NCBI GenBank assembly: GCA_037144355.1
Contig: JBAWWY010000010.1
Coordinates: 1-49,670 of the forward strand
Length of the DNA: 49,670 bases
Origin: JBAWWY01 sp037144355
Lineage (GTDB): Bacteria > Bacillota > Clostridia > Peptostreptococcales > Anaerovoracaceae
Reading direction: 5' to 3'
Both the position numbers and the translations under genes were made by a program. Shown one piece after another: positions 25,352 to 34,185 of the stretch (positions within the stretch are counted from its first letter, which is position 1; every line of letters begins with the position of its first letter). Below the pieces are notes generated by a model. It worked only from the letters and a program-made list of their open reading frames with translations, had not been told where the DNA came from and ran no database searches.

Positions 25352-26581
25352 TTGAAAAAATCATTTATTGTTTTATTTATTATTGCTTTAGCTTTGGCGG
25401 CGGGGATTTTATTTTTCCCGCCTTTATCTATTATGCCCTCAGGACAACAGGAAATTACTCCTCCGGCTATTGAAACCGAGAAACCTGTATCTTTAAGCAT
25501 ATCAGCTGTTGGAGATGTCATGGTTCATACTCCCCAGTACAAGGCGGCGTACAATCAAGCCACCGATACTTATGCATTTGATGAGAACTTTATATATGTT
25601 AAGCCATATATTGAAGCTGCTGACTTGGCATTGTGCAATCTCGAGACTGTTTTCGCAGGTGGCGTACCAAAGGGATACCCCGCGTTCAATTCTCCAGATA
25701 GTTTGGCGGATTCGCTCAAGAGTGCTGGCTTCGATGGAGCCTTTATTTCAAACAACCATATTCTCGATAGGGGAACGGCAGGAATGCTTAGAACGATTGA
25801 CGTCCTTCAATCAAGCGGTATTAAAAGCACAGGGGCACACAAGGAAGGCGAAAAGCCTTATCTGATAATGAATATCAAAGGGATAAACATAGGTATTATC
25901 TCTTACACATATGAAACACCCAGCATCAATGGAAAAAAGACTTTAAACAGCAATGTAATAAGCGAAAAAGCTCTTCCATTGCTTAACACTTTCAACTATG
26001 ATAGTTTGGATTTAGATCTGGCGAAAATCAATGCCAATATTGATTCAGCAAGGCAGGATGGGGCTGAATTGATAATCTGCTACTTCCATTGGGGCCAGGA
26101 ATACCAGATGTCTCCAAACGAATTCCAGGTAAAAATCGCGGATAGCGTGGCAAAGATGGGGGCGGATATAATTTTCGCATCTCATCCACACGTGCTCCAG
26201 CCTGCAGATATAATTATCAACGAGGAAACTGGGAAAAAGACCGCCGTATTTTATTCAATGGGCAACTTCATTTCAAATCAAAGAATGGAAACCTTGGATA
26301 ACAGATATACTGAAGAAGGAATAATCGCCAATGTGCAAATGGATTTTATGAAGAGCACCGGGGAAATAACCAATTACAAGGCAAGCGCCATACCTTTATG
26401 GGTAAACAAATATAAATCAGGAACTACGGAATATGCAGTCATACCTTTAGATAAAGGAATTGCTGCGAATTCTTCAATCATTGAATCGGAGCATCTTAAA
26501 AGAGCAGAAACTGCCCTTTCAGATATTATCAATATTGTTGGGAGTGCATTTGTGGAAGTGAAAGTGGAGGTAGTAGAATGA
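25352..26581 (+). CDS. CapA family protein (metallophosphatase fold)
   Basis: The protein belongs to the CapA/PgsA family associated with poly-gamma-glutamate or capsule synthesis, with a calcineurin-like metal site. Motifs in order: GDVMVH, NLETVF, FISNNHILDRG, YFHWGQEY, ASHPHVLQ and YSMGNFISNQ. An N-terminal hydrophobic segment (FIVLFIIALALAAGILFF) anchors it outside the cell. The frame is open from GTG 25295 inside the nfu gene, but TTG 25352 has GGAG seven bases upstream and starts the signal anchor, so I prefer it (409 residues). No capBC genes are nearby, so polymer synthesis is not supported. The next ATG overlaps its TGA. Confidence 0.87.
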   Translation: MKKSFIVLFIIALALAAGILFFPPLSIMPSGQQEITPPAIETEKPVSLSISAVGDVMVHTPQYKAAYNQATDTYAFDENFIYVKPYIEAADLALCNLETVFAGGVPKGYPAFNSPDSLADSLKSAGFDGAFISNNHILDRGTAGMLRTIDVLQSSGIKSTGAHKEGEKPYLIMNIKGINIGIISYTYETPSINGKKTLNSNVISEKALPLLNTFNYDSLDLDLAKINANIDSARQDGAELIICYFHWGQEYQMSPNEFQVKIADSVAKMGADIIFASHPHVLQPADIIINEETGKKTAVFYSMGNFISNQRMETLDNRYTEEGIIANVQMDFMKSTGEITNYKASAIPLWVNKYKSGTTEYAVIPLDKGIAANSSIIESEHLKRAETALSDIINIVGSAFVEVKVEVVE

Positions 26582-27990
26582 ATTATTTAGATAGGATTGA
26601 TGAATACAAAGAAGAAATGCTGGCGACTCTAAAAGAGTTGATTTCCATAAAGAGTGTTGTGGAACCGCCTGTAGGGGACTTGCCATTCGGCGAGGGCGTG
26701 GACAAAGCCTTCAAGTATTTTTTGAAAATCGGAGAGGATGCTGGATTCAAAACCACTAATGTGGATAATTATGGCGGGCATCTGGAGTTTTCAGGAGAGG
26801 AAGGTTCGGAAATCATGGCTATTCTAGGGCACTTAGATGTTGTACCCGAAGGAAACGACTGGGATTTTCCTCCATATGGCGGGGAGATAAAAGATGGAAA
26901 ACTTTATGGAAGAGGAGCAATAGACAATAAAGGGCCAATGATTGCTGCGTTTTACGCTTTGAAAGCGCTGAAGGATTCAAATATTGAAACTGAAAAAAGG
27001 GTTAGAATCATAATCGGCTTGGATGAGGAAACAAACTGGGACGGAATGAAATATTATATGGAAAGATCTGAAAAACCAGACTTTGGATTTACTCCAGATG
27101 CGGACTTTCCTGTAATTCATGGGGAAATGGGTATACTCAAGTTTGAAATAGTAAAAAAAATAAACAAGTCTTTGAAACCGGGTATCAAATTAATAAGCCT
27201 TAGAGGTGGAAATGCACCCAATATGGTTGCCGACAACTGCCACGCCACATTGTTTACAAGTGATGTTCTTAGCTTGAAAAACAAGCTTGCAGAATATAGA
27301 GATAGAACAGGGAACAATATTGGCATAAAAGTCTACGAAAAAAATGTAAAATTGATAGCTCAAGGAATCTCAGCCCATGGGGCTCATCCGGAGAACGGAA
27401 GAAATGCTATATCCATGATGATGGAATTACTGGGAGAGCTGCAAATCAACAATGAAGATATATCCGAGTTTGTGGAATTCTACAATGAGAAGATTGGCTT
27501 CAATCTTCATGGGGAGAAAATATCCCTTTCACTTGAAGATCAAGAATCAGGAATGCTTATTTTCAATGTAGGTCAAGCCGCAATTGACAAGGAAACAGCA
27601 AGAATAATTGTCAACATCAGATATCCAATTTCATGCACAGATGATGATGTTTACAACATTTTAGCTAAGGAAATCGAGCAATATGATTTGGGGATCATGA
27701 AAATCAGCAACACTAAGCCAATATATATGGAAAAAGACTGCGAGATTGTAACATCATTGATGGATATATATAGAAAACATTCAGGGGATATTGAGAGTCA
27801 ACCAATGGTTATTGGGGGAGGAACATATGCCAGGTCTATGGACAATGCAGTTGCATTTGGTGCTTGTTTTCCTGGAGAAGAGGAAGTTGCCCACCAGAAG
27901 AATGAATATATCCGCATCGATTCATTGATGAAGTCGGCGAAAATATTTGCCGAAGCGATATACACCCTTGCAAAAGGCCATTCCGTATGA
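26578..27990 (+). CDS. pepV: Dipeptidase PepV (M20 family)
   Basis: Zinc aminodipeptidase that splits dipeptides in the cytoplasm, 470 residues as expected. Metal-binding stretches are GHLDVVPEG (His and the following Asp), GRGAIDNKGP (bridging Asp), the catalytic Glu pair in LDEETNWDG, and PDADFP. The lid domain contains the catalytic His in GISAHGAHPENG. The ATGA overlap with the CapA-type gene implies coupled translation. The ribU promoter begins inside its last codons. Together with the liv importer it supports peptide and amino-acid use. Confidence 0.94.
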   Translation: MNYLDRIDEYKEEMLATLKELISIKSVVEPPVGDLPFGEGVDKAFKYFLKIGEDAGFKTTNVDNYGGHLEFSGEEGSEIMAILGHLDVVPEGNDWDFPPYGGEIKDGKLYGRGAIDNKGPMIAAFYALKALKDSNIETEKRVRIIIGLDEETNWDGMKYYMERSEKPDFGFTPDADFPVIHGEMGILKFEIVKKINKSLKPGIKLISLRGGNAPNMVADNCHATLFTSDVLSLKNKLAEYRDRTGNNIGIKVYEKNVKLIAQGISAHGAHPENGRNAISMMMELLGELQINNEDISEFVEFYNEKIGFNLHGEKISLSLEDQESGMLIFNVGQAAIDKETARIIVNIRYPISCTDDDVYNILAKEIEQYDLGIMKISNTKPIYMEKDCEIVTSLMDIYRKHSGDIESQPMVIGGGTYARSMDNAVAFGACFPGEEEVAHQKNEYIRIDSLMKSAKIFAEAIYTLAKGHSV

Positions 27991-27996
27991 TAATAT
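27968..27996 (+). promoter_or_regulatory. Promoter of the FMN riboswitch-ribU unit
   Basis: TTGCAA (27968-27973), exactly 17 bases, then TAATAT (27991-27996) with an extended TG at 27988. The -35 lies in the pepV coding end and the -10 directly follows its stop. Transcription would start near 28003, just before the riboswitch. Confidence 0.75.
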
Positions 27997-28021
27997 TAGG
28001 TATAAATTATTTTAATATGAA

Positions 28022-28130
28022 GTCTTCGGGGCAGGGTGTGAATCCCTACCGGCGGTCATAGTCCGCGAGCACCTCGGTGTTGATTCTGTGAAATTCAGAA
28101 ACCGACAGTTATAGTCTGGATGAGAGAAGG
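28022..28130 (+). promoter_or_regulatory. FMN riboswitch (RFN element)
   Basis: All conserved RFN blocks are present in order: CTTCGGGGCAGGG (28024), ACCGGCGGT, AGTCCGCGAG (28060), ACCGACAGTTATAGTCTGG (28101) and GAGAGAAGG closing the P1 stem. FMN binding should favour the terminator at 28155 and shut off the riboflavin transporter gene. Confidence 0.97.
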
Positions 28131-28154
28131 TAAACTCATAGTTTATATGCTTTT

Positions 28155-28186
28155 AATGCTCCCGATACCCTTGGGAGCATTTTTTT
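28155..28186 (+). terminator. Riboswitch-controlled terminator
   Basis: A 9-bp stem, AATGCTCCC (28155-28163) with GGGAGCATT (28173-28181), is followed by a T run to 28186. It sits between the FMN aptamer and the ribU ribosome binding site. Confidence 0.92.
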
Positions 28187-28230
28187 ATGAACAGGTTTAT
28201 CCGAAGATAATAACTTTGGAGGTAAAAGAA

Positions 28231-28863
28231 ATGGATGATCAAAAGAAAGAACCGGTAATAAAACTACAAAGAGACAATATCTCAAAAAAAACCAAGATGC
28301 TTACAAAAACAGCAATGCTTCTTATTATCGCAGTGGTGCTGCAGACTATTGAATTTCCCATTCCACTATTTCCGGATTTTCTAAAAATAGACCTAAGCGA
28401 TATCCCGGCCATATTGGGGACATTCGCTCTTGGCCCATTTGCTGGAGTTGCAATTGAATTACTCAAGAATGTATTAAGATTTGTATTTGGACTAAGTCAG
28501 TCAGCCGGTGTAGGCGAGCTTGCGAATTTTATTATTGGGATATCATTGATACTTCCAGCGGGGCTTATATATAAAAGGAATAAGTCGAAAAAATATGCGA
28601 TAATAGGACTTGGAGTTGGTATAATATTCATGGTTATAGCTGGTGCTTTGATGAATTATTATGTTATCATGCCATTTTATATCAAAGCAGGATTCCCTCT
28701 GGAACAAATACTAGCTCTCGCTGCCAAGGTAAACCCTTGGGTAATAGACATGAAGACCCTGATCATTTATGCCATAGTGCCTTTCAATATTGTAAAAGGA
28801 CTAATAGTCAGTCTAGTAACCATCTTAATTTACAAGAGAATTTCACCCATACTACACAGATAG
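28231..28863 (+). CDS. ribU: Riboflavin transporter, ECF S component RibU
   Basis: Substrate-binding membrane subunit of an ECF-type vitamin importer, which works with a shared EcfA/A'/T module not in this window. About six hydrophobic helices are seen. The RibU hallmark FLKIDLSDIPAILGTFALGP is at about residues 49-68. The frame is open from 28120 inside the riboswitch, but the ATG at 28231 has TTTGGAGG upstream and follows the terminator, giving a 210-residue protein of normal length. Control by the FMN riboswitch confirms the substrate. Confidence 0.95.
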   Translation: MDDQKKEPVIKLQRDNISKKTKMLTKTAMLLIIAVVLQTIEFPIPLFPDFLKIDLSDIPAILGTFALGPFAGVAIELLKNVLRFVFGLSQSAGVGELANFIIGISLILPAGLIYKRNKSKKYAIIGLGVGIIFMVIAGALMNYYVIMPFYIKAGFPLEQILALAAKVNPWVIDMKTLIIYAIVPFNIVKGLIVSLVTILIYKRISPILHR

Positions 28864-28885
28864 TAATGTTTAAATAAGGTTGAAG

Positions 28886-29308
28886 ATGAAAAGAAAAAAT
28901 ATACAAAACGAAGCGGAAACATATGAATTTGGGATTGAACTTTCCAAAACCCTGGCCAAAGGCGATATAATATGTCTCATTGGTGAACTGGGAACGGGAA
29001 AGACAACACTGGCGAAAGCCATCGCCCAAGGACTTGGCATTCCGCAGCAAATCACCAGTCCTACATTTACCATAATACAGGAATATGGCGGTGGGCGGCT
29101 TCCGCTATACCATTTTGATGCCTATAGGATAAAAGATTCTTCAGAAATGTTTGAAATAGGAGCATTTGACTATTTGGACGGAGATGGTGTATGCATCATT
29201 GAATGGGCAAACAACATAATGGATATAATTCCTGAAGACAGTATCGTAATACATATTTATTACGGTAAAGAGGAAGGATCGAGGGTTTATGAATATTCTG
29301 GCTATTGA
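28886..29308 (+). CDS. tsaE: tRNA t6A biosynthesis ATPase TsaE
   Basis: ATPase that supports the TsaB-TsaD complex in making N6-threonylcarbamoyladenosine at tRNA position 37. Walker A is GELGTGKTTLAKA. The family signature ITSPTFTIIQEY and the Walker-B-like HFDAYRI and ICIIEWANN follow. The ATG at 28886 (140 residues) has ATAAGG seven bases ahead; the TTG at 28880 is less likely. The 3' end overlaps tsaB by 20 bases. It is the first gene of tsaE-tsaB-rimI-tsaD. Confidence 0.95.
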   Translation: MKRKNIQNEAETYEFGIELSKTLAKGDIICLIGELGTGKTTLAKAIAQGLGIPQQITSPTFTIIQEYGGGRLPLYHFDAYRIKDSSEMFEIGAFDYLDGDGVCIIEWANNIMDIIPEDSIVIHIYYGKEEGSRVYEYSGY

Positions 29309-29939
29309 GACAGCAGCTGCAAAACCATCAGTTGGTATAATTGACGGAAATGGTGAGATTGTAATGATTTCTTCCGCGGAGGAGCTCAATCATCTTCAGA
29401 ATCTTATTCCTATGATTGATGAGGTTTTAAGAAAGACAGGCACCAAACTACCTGAATTGTCTGCAATTGCCGTTTCCATCGGACCGGGATCATTTACTGG
29501 AATACGCATTGGTATTTCCACGGTAAAAGCATTGGCGCAATTGGATAAATTAAAGATTATTCCAGTACCATCACTTTTGTCCATGGCATATTCTATCAAA
29601 GACAAAAATCCAAACCTGATTATTTGCCCCATGATTGATGCAAGGAGAGGTCAGGTATATGGCGGCGCATTTAAGTGGAAAGACGACGACCTGGAGGAAA
29701 TCATCCCTTGCAAATGCTATCTAAAAGATGACCTCATGACAATTGTGCAGGATTTCGCCACTGTGTTGGAGGCGGATGTTTTGCTATTGAATGAGGAAAT
29801 CCAATCTGCAAAGTTGATTGGAGAGTTGGCGCTAAAGATATTCAAGGATGACGGTGGTAAAAATCTTTATGAAATCCATCCCGATTACATGCGTCTTGCG
29901 GAAGCCGAGCAAAAGTTGCAAGATAAAGGGATTAAGTAA
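29289..29939 (+). CDS. tsaB: tRNA t6A biosynthesis protein TsaB
   Basis: Non-catalytic partner of TsaD, with an ASKHA-type fold of 216 residues. The N-terminus MNILAIETAA, the segment IAVSIGPGSFTGIRIGIST and PMIDARRGQVYGG are characteristic. It overlaps tsaE by 20 bases and is followed by rimI after a 55-base gap. The metal-binding histidines of TsaD are absent, as expected for TsaB. Confidence 0.95.
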   Translation: MNILAIETAAAKPSVGIIDGNGEIVMISSAEELNHLQNLIPMIDEVLRKTGTKLPELSAIAVSIGPGSFTGIRIGISTVKALAQLDKLKIIPVPSLLSMAYSIKDKNPNLIICPMIDARRGQVYGGAFKWKDDDLEEIIPCKCYLKDDLMTIVQDFATVLEADVLLLNEEIQSAKLIGELALKIFKDDGGKNLYEIHPDYMRLAEAEQKLQDKGIK

Positions 29940-29994
29940 AGCAAAAAAGCCTCATAAAGAATCACAACAAGATGCAATATGAAAATGGGTAATC

Positions 29995-30459
29995 ATGAAA
30001 ATGGATAATAGCGATATAAATATTAGAGAGATGGTTTTAAATGATGCAAATCAAGTTTTCAAGCTGGACGTTATTTGTTTCAGCGAGGCTTGGTCTTTGG
30101 AATCTTTTCAGTACGAACTTACTGAAAACATATTCGCAAGGTATTATGTTGCGGAGGATAAAAACGGCACTATTATTGGATATTCAGGATTATGGCATAT
30201 AGTGGACGAAGGACATATAACTAATGTAGCAGTCCACCCATCTTTTCGCCAGCGTGGAATCGGCAAGGAATTGGTTTCCAAATTAATAGAAGAGTCTATA
30301 AAGGACGGCATAAAAACATTTACTTTGGAAGTGAGAAAATCAAATGAACCTGCGATTCATCTTTATAAAAATTTCGGATTTGTTGAAGCGGGAATTAGAA
30401 AAGGGTATTATCAGGATAAAAATGAGGATGCGATCATAATGTGGCGACATAACGATTGA
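29995..30459 (+). CDS. rimI: GNAT acetyltransferase RimI (ribosomal protein S18 N-acetyltransferase type)
   Basis: N-acetyltransferase of 154 residues. The acetyl-CoA loop is FRQRGIGKEL, preceded by the strand HITNVAVHPSF. C-terminal EVRKSNEPAIHLYKNFGF is the usual RimI ending. The ATG at 29995 has only a weak ribosome binding site (ATGGGTAA); a second ATG two codons later is possible. Position between tsaB and tsaD is the conserved Bacillota arrangement and supports RimI over other GNATs. Confidence 0.92.
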   Translation: MKMDNSDINIREMVLNDANQVFKLDVICFSEAWSLESFQYELTENIFARYYVAEDKNGTIIGYSGLWHIVDEGHITNVAVHPSFRQRGIGKELVSKLIEESIKDGIKTFTLEVRKSNEPAIHLYKNFGFVEAGIRKGYYQDKNEDAIIMWRHND

Positions 30460-30468
30460 TAGGGGATT

Positions 30469-31488
30469 ATGAAGAATAATAAGCATATTACATTGGGAAT
30501 AGAGACAAGTTGCGATGAAACTTCAATCTCCGTTGTTGCAGACGGAAGGGAAGTTCTTTCAAACATAATTTCATCCCAGATAGAGATACATAAAGCCTAT
30601 GGAGGTGTTGTTCCAGAGATTGCCTCAAGGCATCATTTGGAGAACATTAACATAGTCCTTTCTGAAGCCATTGCAGAGGCAGGAATTGATTTCAACGAAA
30701 TTGACTTGATAGGAGTTACAAAAGGACCTGGTCTGGTTGGGGCACTTCTAATCGGATTGGCTACTGCAAAAGCTTTGTCTTATGGGTTGAAAGTTCCGTT
30801 GGTAGGGGTTCATCATATCAAAGGGCATATATGTGCAAACTATATAGAAAATAAAGATTTAAAGCCGCCTTTCATGGCTTGCGTCGTGTCTGGAGGTCAT
30901 ACCAGCTTGGTAGACGTTGCGAATTACCATAGTTATGAAGTTCTTGGAAATACCAGGGATGATGCGGCAGGAGAAGCCTTTGACAAAGTTGCCAGGGTTT
31001 TAGGCCTTGGATACCCGGGCGGTCCATTGGTTGATGAGCTGGCCAAGTATGGAGATGGCTCTGCGGTTGAATTTAAACGCGTCTATTTGGATAAGGACAG
31101 TTTCGATTTTAGTTTCAGTGGAATTAAAACCGGAGTAATAAATTACATGCACGGGAAAGAACAGAAAAACGAAGAAGTGAACAAGGCAGATGTTGCGGCC
31201 AGCTTCCAACTGGCAGTAGTGGAAGTCATAGTAAACAAGGCCATCAGGGCGGCTAAGAAGATGAATCGGAAGAATATCGTTCTAGCAGGGGGAGTTGCCG
31301 CAAATAGCAAGCTAAGGTCCCTGATGCAGAATGAATGTGACAAGGAGGGTCTTAGACTCTATTGCCCATCTAGCATACTTTGTACCGACAATGCCGCAAT
31401 GATAGGATGTGCCGCCTATTATGAATACCAAGCGGGTCACATAGATGACATGTATCTGGATGCGTATCCTAATTTGAAACTTGAGTAG
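30469..31488 (+). CDS. tsaD: tRNA N6-adenosine threonylcarbamoyltransferase TsaD
   Basis: Catalytic subunit that transfers the threonylcarbamoyl group to tRNA A37. At 339 residues it is full length. Landmarks: LGIETSCDETS at the N-terminus, the metal-binding pair in HHIKGHICAN, VSGGHTSL, GEAFDKVARVLGLGYPGG, and the third ligand region CTDNAAMIG. AGGGG lies six bases ahead of the ATG, and rimI ends nine bases upstream. Confidence 0.97.
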   Translation: MKNNKHITLGIETSCDETSISVVADGREVLSNIISSQIEIHKAYGGVVPEIASRHHLENINIVLSEAIAEAGIDFNEIDLIGVTKGPGLVGALLIGLATAKALSYGLKVPLVGVHHIKGHICANYIENKDLKPPFMACVVSGGHTSLVDVANYHSYEVLGNTRDDAAGEAFDKVARVLGLGYPGGPLVDELAKYGDGSAVEFKRVYLDKDSFDFSFSGIKTGVINYMHGKEQKNEEVNKADVAASFQLAVVEVIVNKAIRAAKKMNRKNIVLAGGVAANSKLRSLMQNECDKEGLRLYCPSSILCTDNAAMIGCAAYYEYQAGHIDDMYLDAYPNLKLE

Positions 31489-31489
31489 A

Positions 31490-31530
31490 CCTAGCTTTTC
31501 TCCAGAGCGCTAGGCCTTCTAGGTGGGCCT
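31490..31530 (+). other. Overlapping hairpins after tsaD
   Basis: CCTAGC (31490-31495) can pair with GCTAGG (31509-31514). AGGCC (31512-31516) can instead pair with GGCCT (31526-31530), so the two stems exclude each other. No T run follows, so this is not a standard terminator. The rest of the gap up to 31605 shows no gene. Confidence 0.4.
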
Positions 31531-31605
31531 AATAAATAATCCATATTAATAAGGAGAGTTGATAATATTAAGCAACCTACCTGTTTGTAAGTGCATATAA
31601 GCTGC

Positions 31606-31642
31606 AAAAAAAGAAATGGCTGGTTCAAAAATTGAACCAGCC
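31606..31642 (-). terminator. Terminator of acpP
   Basis: An 11-bp perfect stem (31618-31628 with 31632-31642) is followed on the minus strand by a T-rich tail opposite the A run at 31606-31617. It also faces the end of the tsaD unit and could stop plus-strand transcription weakly. Confidence 0.85.
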
Positions 31643-31685
31643 TAAAATTTATTGTTAAATTTTATGTTTCCTTATTTCCCAACGA

Positions 31686-31916
31686 CTAGTTTGTTTTTTC
31701 TTCAACATATTTTACTATGTCTCCGATTGTGTGAAATTTTTCAGCATCTTCGTCTGGAATTTCTATTTCAAACTCATCTTCAATTGCCATGATTATTTCA
31801 ACTGCATCTAAGGAGTCTGCTTCGAGATCCTTCATTAAAGATGTTTCAGGTGTTACTGCGGCTTCTTCAACTCCAAGCTGTTCCACAATAATTTCTCTAA
31901 CTTTATCAAATACCAT
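31686..31916 (-). CDS. acpP: Acyl carrier protein
   Basis: The 76-residue acidic protein carries growing acyl chains on a 4'-phosphopantetheine arm. The attachment site is Ser35 in EADSLDAVEI. Helix III reads IEDEFEIEIPDEDAEKF, as in fatty-acid-synthesis ACPs. GGAGGTAAG precedes the ATG. It has its own promoter and terminator and stands alone, away from any fab, plsX or rnc gene in this window. Confidence 0.95.
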   Translation of the reverse strand: MVFDKVREIIVEQLGVEEAAVTPETSLMKDLEADSLDAVEIIMAIEDEFEIEIPDEDAEKFHTIGDIVKYVEEKTN

Positions 31917-31986
31917 TTCTTACCTCCATGTGTTAAGTGTACATTATTATTACCAATTGAATTAATATGTTTGTACATCAAAGCAT

Positions 31987-32015
31987 ATTATAATTTAGAC
32001 TTTTCAATCTTGCAA
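31987..32015 (-). promoter_or_regulatory. Promoter of acpP
   Basis: On the minus strand, TTGCAA (32015-32010), exactly 17 bases, then TATAAT (31992-31987). It gives acpP a 5' leader of roughly 65 bases. Confidence 0.8.
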
Positions 32016-32027
32016 GTGTAATTTTCC

Positions 32028-34010
32028 CTAATTATGATATTTAAACCATAAATCGTATATAGCCTCCAACTCCGACTTTTTTTCAGCAAGCTCGGTAGTC
32101 AGGGAGTATAACTTTTCATGGTCGCTAAATATATCTTCAGAGCCAATCAATTCATTAATTTCCAGGATTCGTTGTTCTATGACATGAATACCCTCTTCCA
32201 GCTTTTTCATTTCCTTTTCTTTCTTTTGGAGCCGGGTTCTTTCCTCTTTGTCTTGTTGACGTTCCAAAGCACGCTGCTCTTTAAGTGTTGGAGGTACATG
32301 TTCAGTTAAACCTTTTTCATTCTGAGTTGACTTTGATTTCATATTCTTTGCAAGCTCACCAAGGTATCCAACTGGCTTTATATCGTCAAGTTTCTTCTCT
32401 AAATAGTATTCATACCCACCAGGATAGTTTCTAATCCCATCGCTGGAAAGTTCAATTATCCTCGTAGGAACCTTATGTAAAAAATATCTGTCATGGGATA
32501 CTAGTAGAAGAGTCCCAGGAAAAGTCATCAGGGAGTCTTCGAAGGCTTCTTTTGAAGCAATATCCAAATGGTTGGTAGGCTCATCCATAATTAGAAAATT
32601 GGATCCTGAAATCATCAGCTTTAAGATTGCAAGACGTGCCTTTTCTCCACCGCTTAGAGCCGAAACCTGTTTATATACATCTTCATTGGTGAACAGGAAT
32701 CTTCCCAGCAGTCCACGGATTTCTGTTTCGCTATACAATCTATAATCTGAATGGAGTTCATTTAAAACGGTATTGTCGCCATTGAGGAGTTCCTGTTCCT
32801 GGTCATAATATCCAAAGTTGATATTATGTCCGACTTTGATATGCCCAGAGGTTGGTTTTATATCGGATAATATTATCTTCAACAATGTTGTCTTGCCAAT
32901 TCCATTTGGACCCACGATGCAAACTCGCTCGCCCTTTTTAATATCGCAATTCACATTGGAAAATAGCTCCTTCTTGCTTTCCCCAAAGCCAAATTCCTTT
33001 GAGACTCCAACCAATGACAAGGCATCCCTGCCGCCGGCTGGTCCTTCCTTGAAATGGACCTTGATTTTGTTGGAAGTATGGGTTGGTTTTTCCAAAGGGT
33101 CAATACTGTCCAATTGTTTTTCTCTCGAGGCCGCCCTTTTTGCCAGTTTCTCTGTCTTGTGCTGTTTAAATCTTCTGATTATCTCCTCTTGCCTGGAGAT
33201 TTCCTTCCTTTGTTTTTCATAAGCCCTTAGTTCTACTTCAAGCCGTTGTTTTTTCTGCTCGGCGTAACTTTTATAATTACCCTCGTAAATATTTAACTTA
33301 TGGTTTTCAATCTCAAAGACCCTGTTTACAACCTGGTCCAGAAAGTATCTATCATGGGAGATGACCACAAGGGTCCCAGAATAGGTTTTTAAGTACTGTT
33401 CAAGCCATTTAAGAGTATCTACATCTAAATGGTTGGTAGGTTCGTCTAAAAGGAGCAATTCGGGCTTTTGGAGCAAAAGTTTCGCCAAAGCCAGCCTGGT
33501 CTTCTCCCCACCACTTAATGTGGATATTTTCTTATCGATGTCATCCTTTGCAAATGCAAGGCTGTTCAATATTCCGTTTATCTCGCTGCGAAAGCCGTAC
33601 CCGTTCTTATGAGAGAAGGTAAGGAGCATTTGGTCGTAGCGGTCCAATAGGGTTTGAAGCTTGCTTTCATTCTCATGGGAATTTGAAATCTCCTGGGAAA
33701 TCAGTTTGAGATCGTTCTCCATTTTCAGCAAGTCCTGAAATATCTCAAGAACTTCCTCATAGACCGTGTTTTCAGAGTTCAATCCTTCAGCCTGCTTTAA
33801 GTAGCCAACATTGGTCGTTTCAGAAATATAAAAATCCCCACCGTCATATGTCAATTCCCCAGAAAGGATATTGAGCAAGGTTGTTTTGCCGGCTCCATTT
33901 ACTCCAATCAAGCCGACCCGATCTCCTTTATTGATATTGAAGGAGATATTAGTAAATATATTCATTACCCCATAATTTTTTTCAAGTTTATTCGCAGATA
34001 CAATAATCAT
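32028..34010 (-). CDS. ABC-F family ATPase (YdiF-like)
   Basis: This soluble protein has two ABC ATPase domains and no membrane segments; ABC-F proteins act on the ribosome in translation or antibiotic protection. First domain: GVNGAGKTTLL, LSGGEKTRLALAKLLL, LLLDEPTNHLD. Second domain: GPNGIGKTTLL, LSGGEKARLAILKLM, FLIMDEPTNHLD. Between them lies the basic linker rich in Lys/Arg (RRFKQHKTEKLAKRAAS), and a C-terminal coiled coil follows. The open frame begins with TTG at 34040, but the ATG at 34010 has AAAAGGA upstream and starts MIIVSANKLEKNYG, so I choose it (660 residues). In Bacillus the YdiF homologue lies between tsaD and rex, as here, but this copy is inverted. Confidence 0.93.
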   Translation of the reverse strand: MIIVSANKLEKNYGVMNIFTNISFNINKGDRVGLIGVNGAGKTTLLNILSGELTYDGGDFYISETTNVGYLKQAEGLNSENTVYEEVLEIFQDLLKMENDLKLISQEISNSHENESKLQTLLDRYDQMLLTFSHKNGYGFRSEINGILNSLAFAKDDIDKKISTLSGGEKTRLALAKLLLQKPELLLLDEPTNHLDVDTLKWLEQYLKTYSGTLVVISHDRYFLDQVVNRVFEIENHKLNIYEGNYKSYAEQKKQRLEVELRAYEKQRKEISRQEEIIRRFKQHKTEKLAKRAASREKQLDSIDPLEKPTHTSNKIKVHFKEGPAGGRDALSLVGVSKEFGFGESKKELFSNVNCDIKKGERVCIVGPNGIGKTTLLKIILSDIKPTSGHIKVGHNINFGYYDQEQELLNGDNTVLNELHSDYRLYSETEIRGLLGRFLFTNEDVYKQVSALSGGEKARLAILKLMISGSNFLIMDEPTNHLDIASKEAFEDSLMTFPGTLLLVSHDRYFLHKVPTRIIELSSDGIRNYPGGYEYYLEKKLDDIKPVGYLGELAKNMKSKSTQNEKGLTEHVPPTLKEQRALERQQDKEERTRLQKKEKEMKKLEEGIHVIEQRILEINELIGSEDIFSDHEKLYSLTTELAEKKSELEAIYDLWFKYHN

Positions 34011-34085
34011 ATATGTTCCTTTTGCTTCCATATTTGTCAATGAATCTTCAAAAAATTCATTGACATAATTTTAACATTAATTTGA

Positions 34086-34114
34086 TTGTACTTCTACATA
34101 AATAATGATAATAT
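34086..34114 (+). promoter_or_regulatory. Likely promoter of rex
   Basis: TTGTAC (34086-34091), 17 bases, TAATAT (34109-34114), with TG one base before the -10. The first transcribed base would be about 65 bases before the rex start. No clear Rex operator was recognised beside it. Confidence 0.6.
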
Positions 34115-34185
34115 TATGAAAAGAGCAAGCAGCTTTATTTTGCAGAAAAGTTACTGTGATTTATTTTTGAGAAAAGGGATGGCGT

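Noticed and set aside
28120..28230. Longer RibU starting at ATG 28120
   Set aside because: That ATG is inside the conserved 3' end of the FMN riboswitch and before its terminator; ATG 28231 has a strong ribosome binding site.
31559..31600. Thirteen-residue peptide from TTG 31559
   Set aside because: The AAGGAGAG site touches the TTG with no spacing, and the peptide has no recognisable features.
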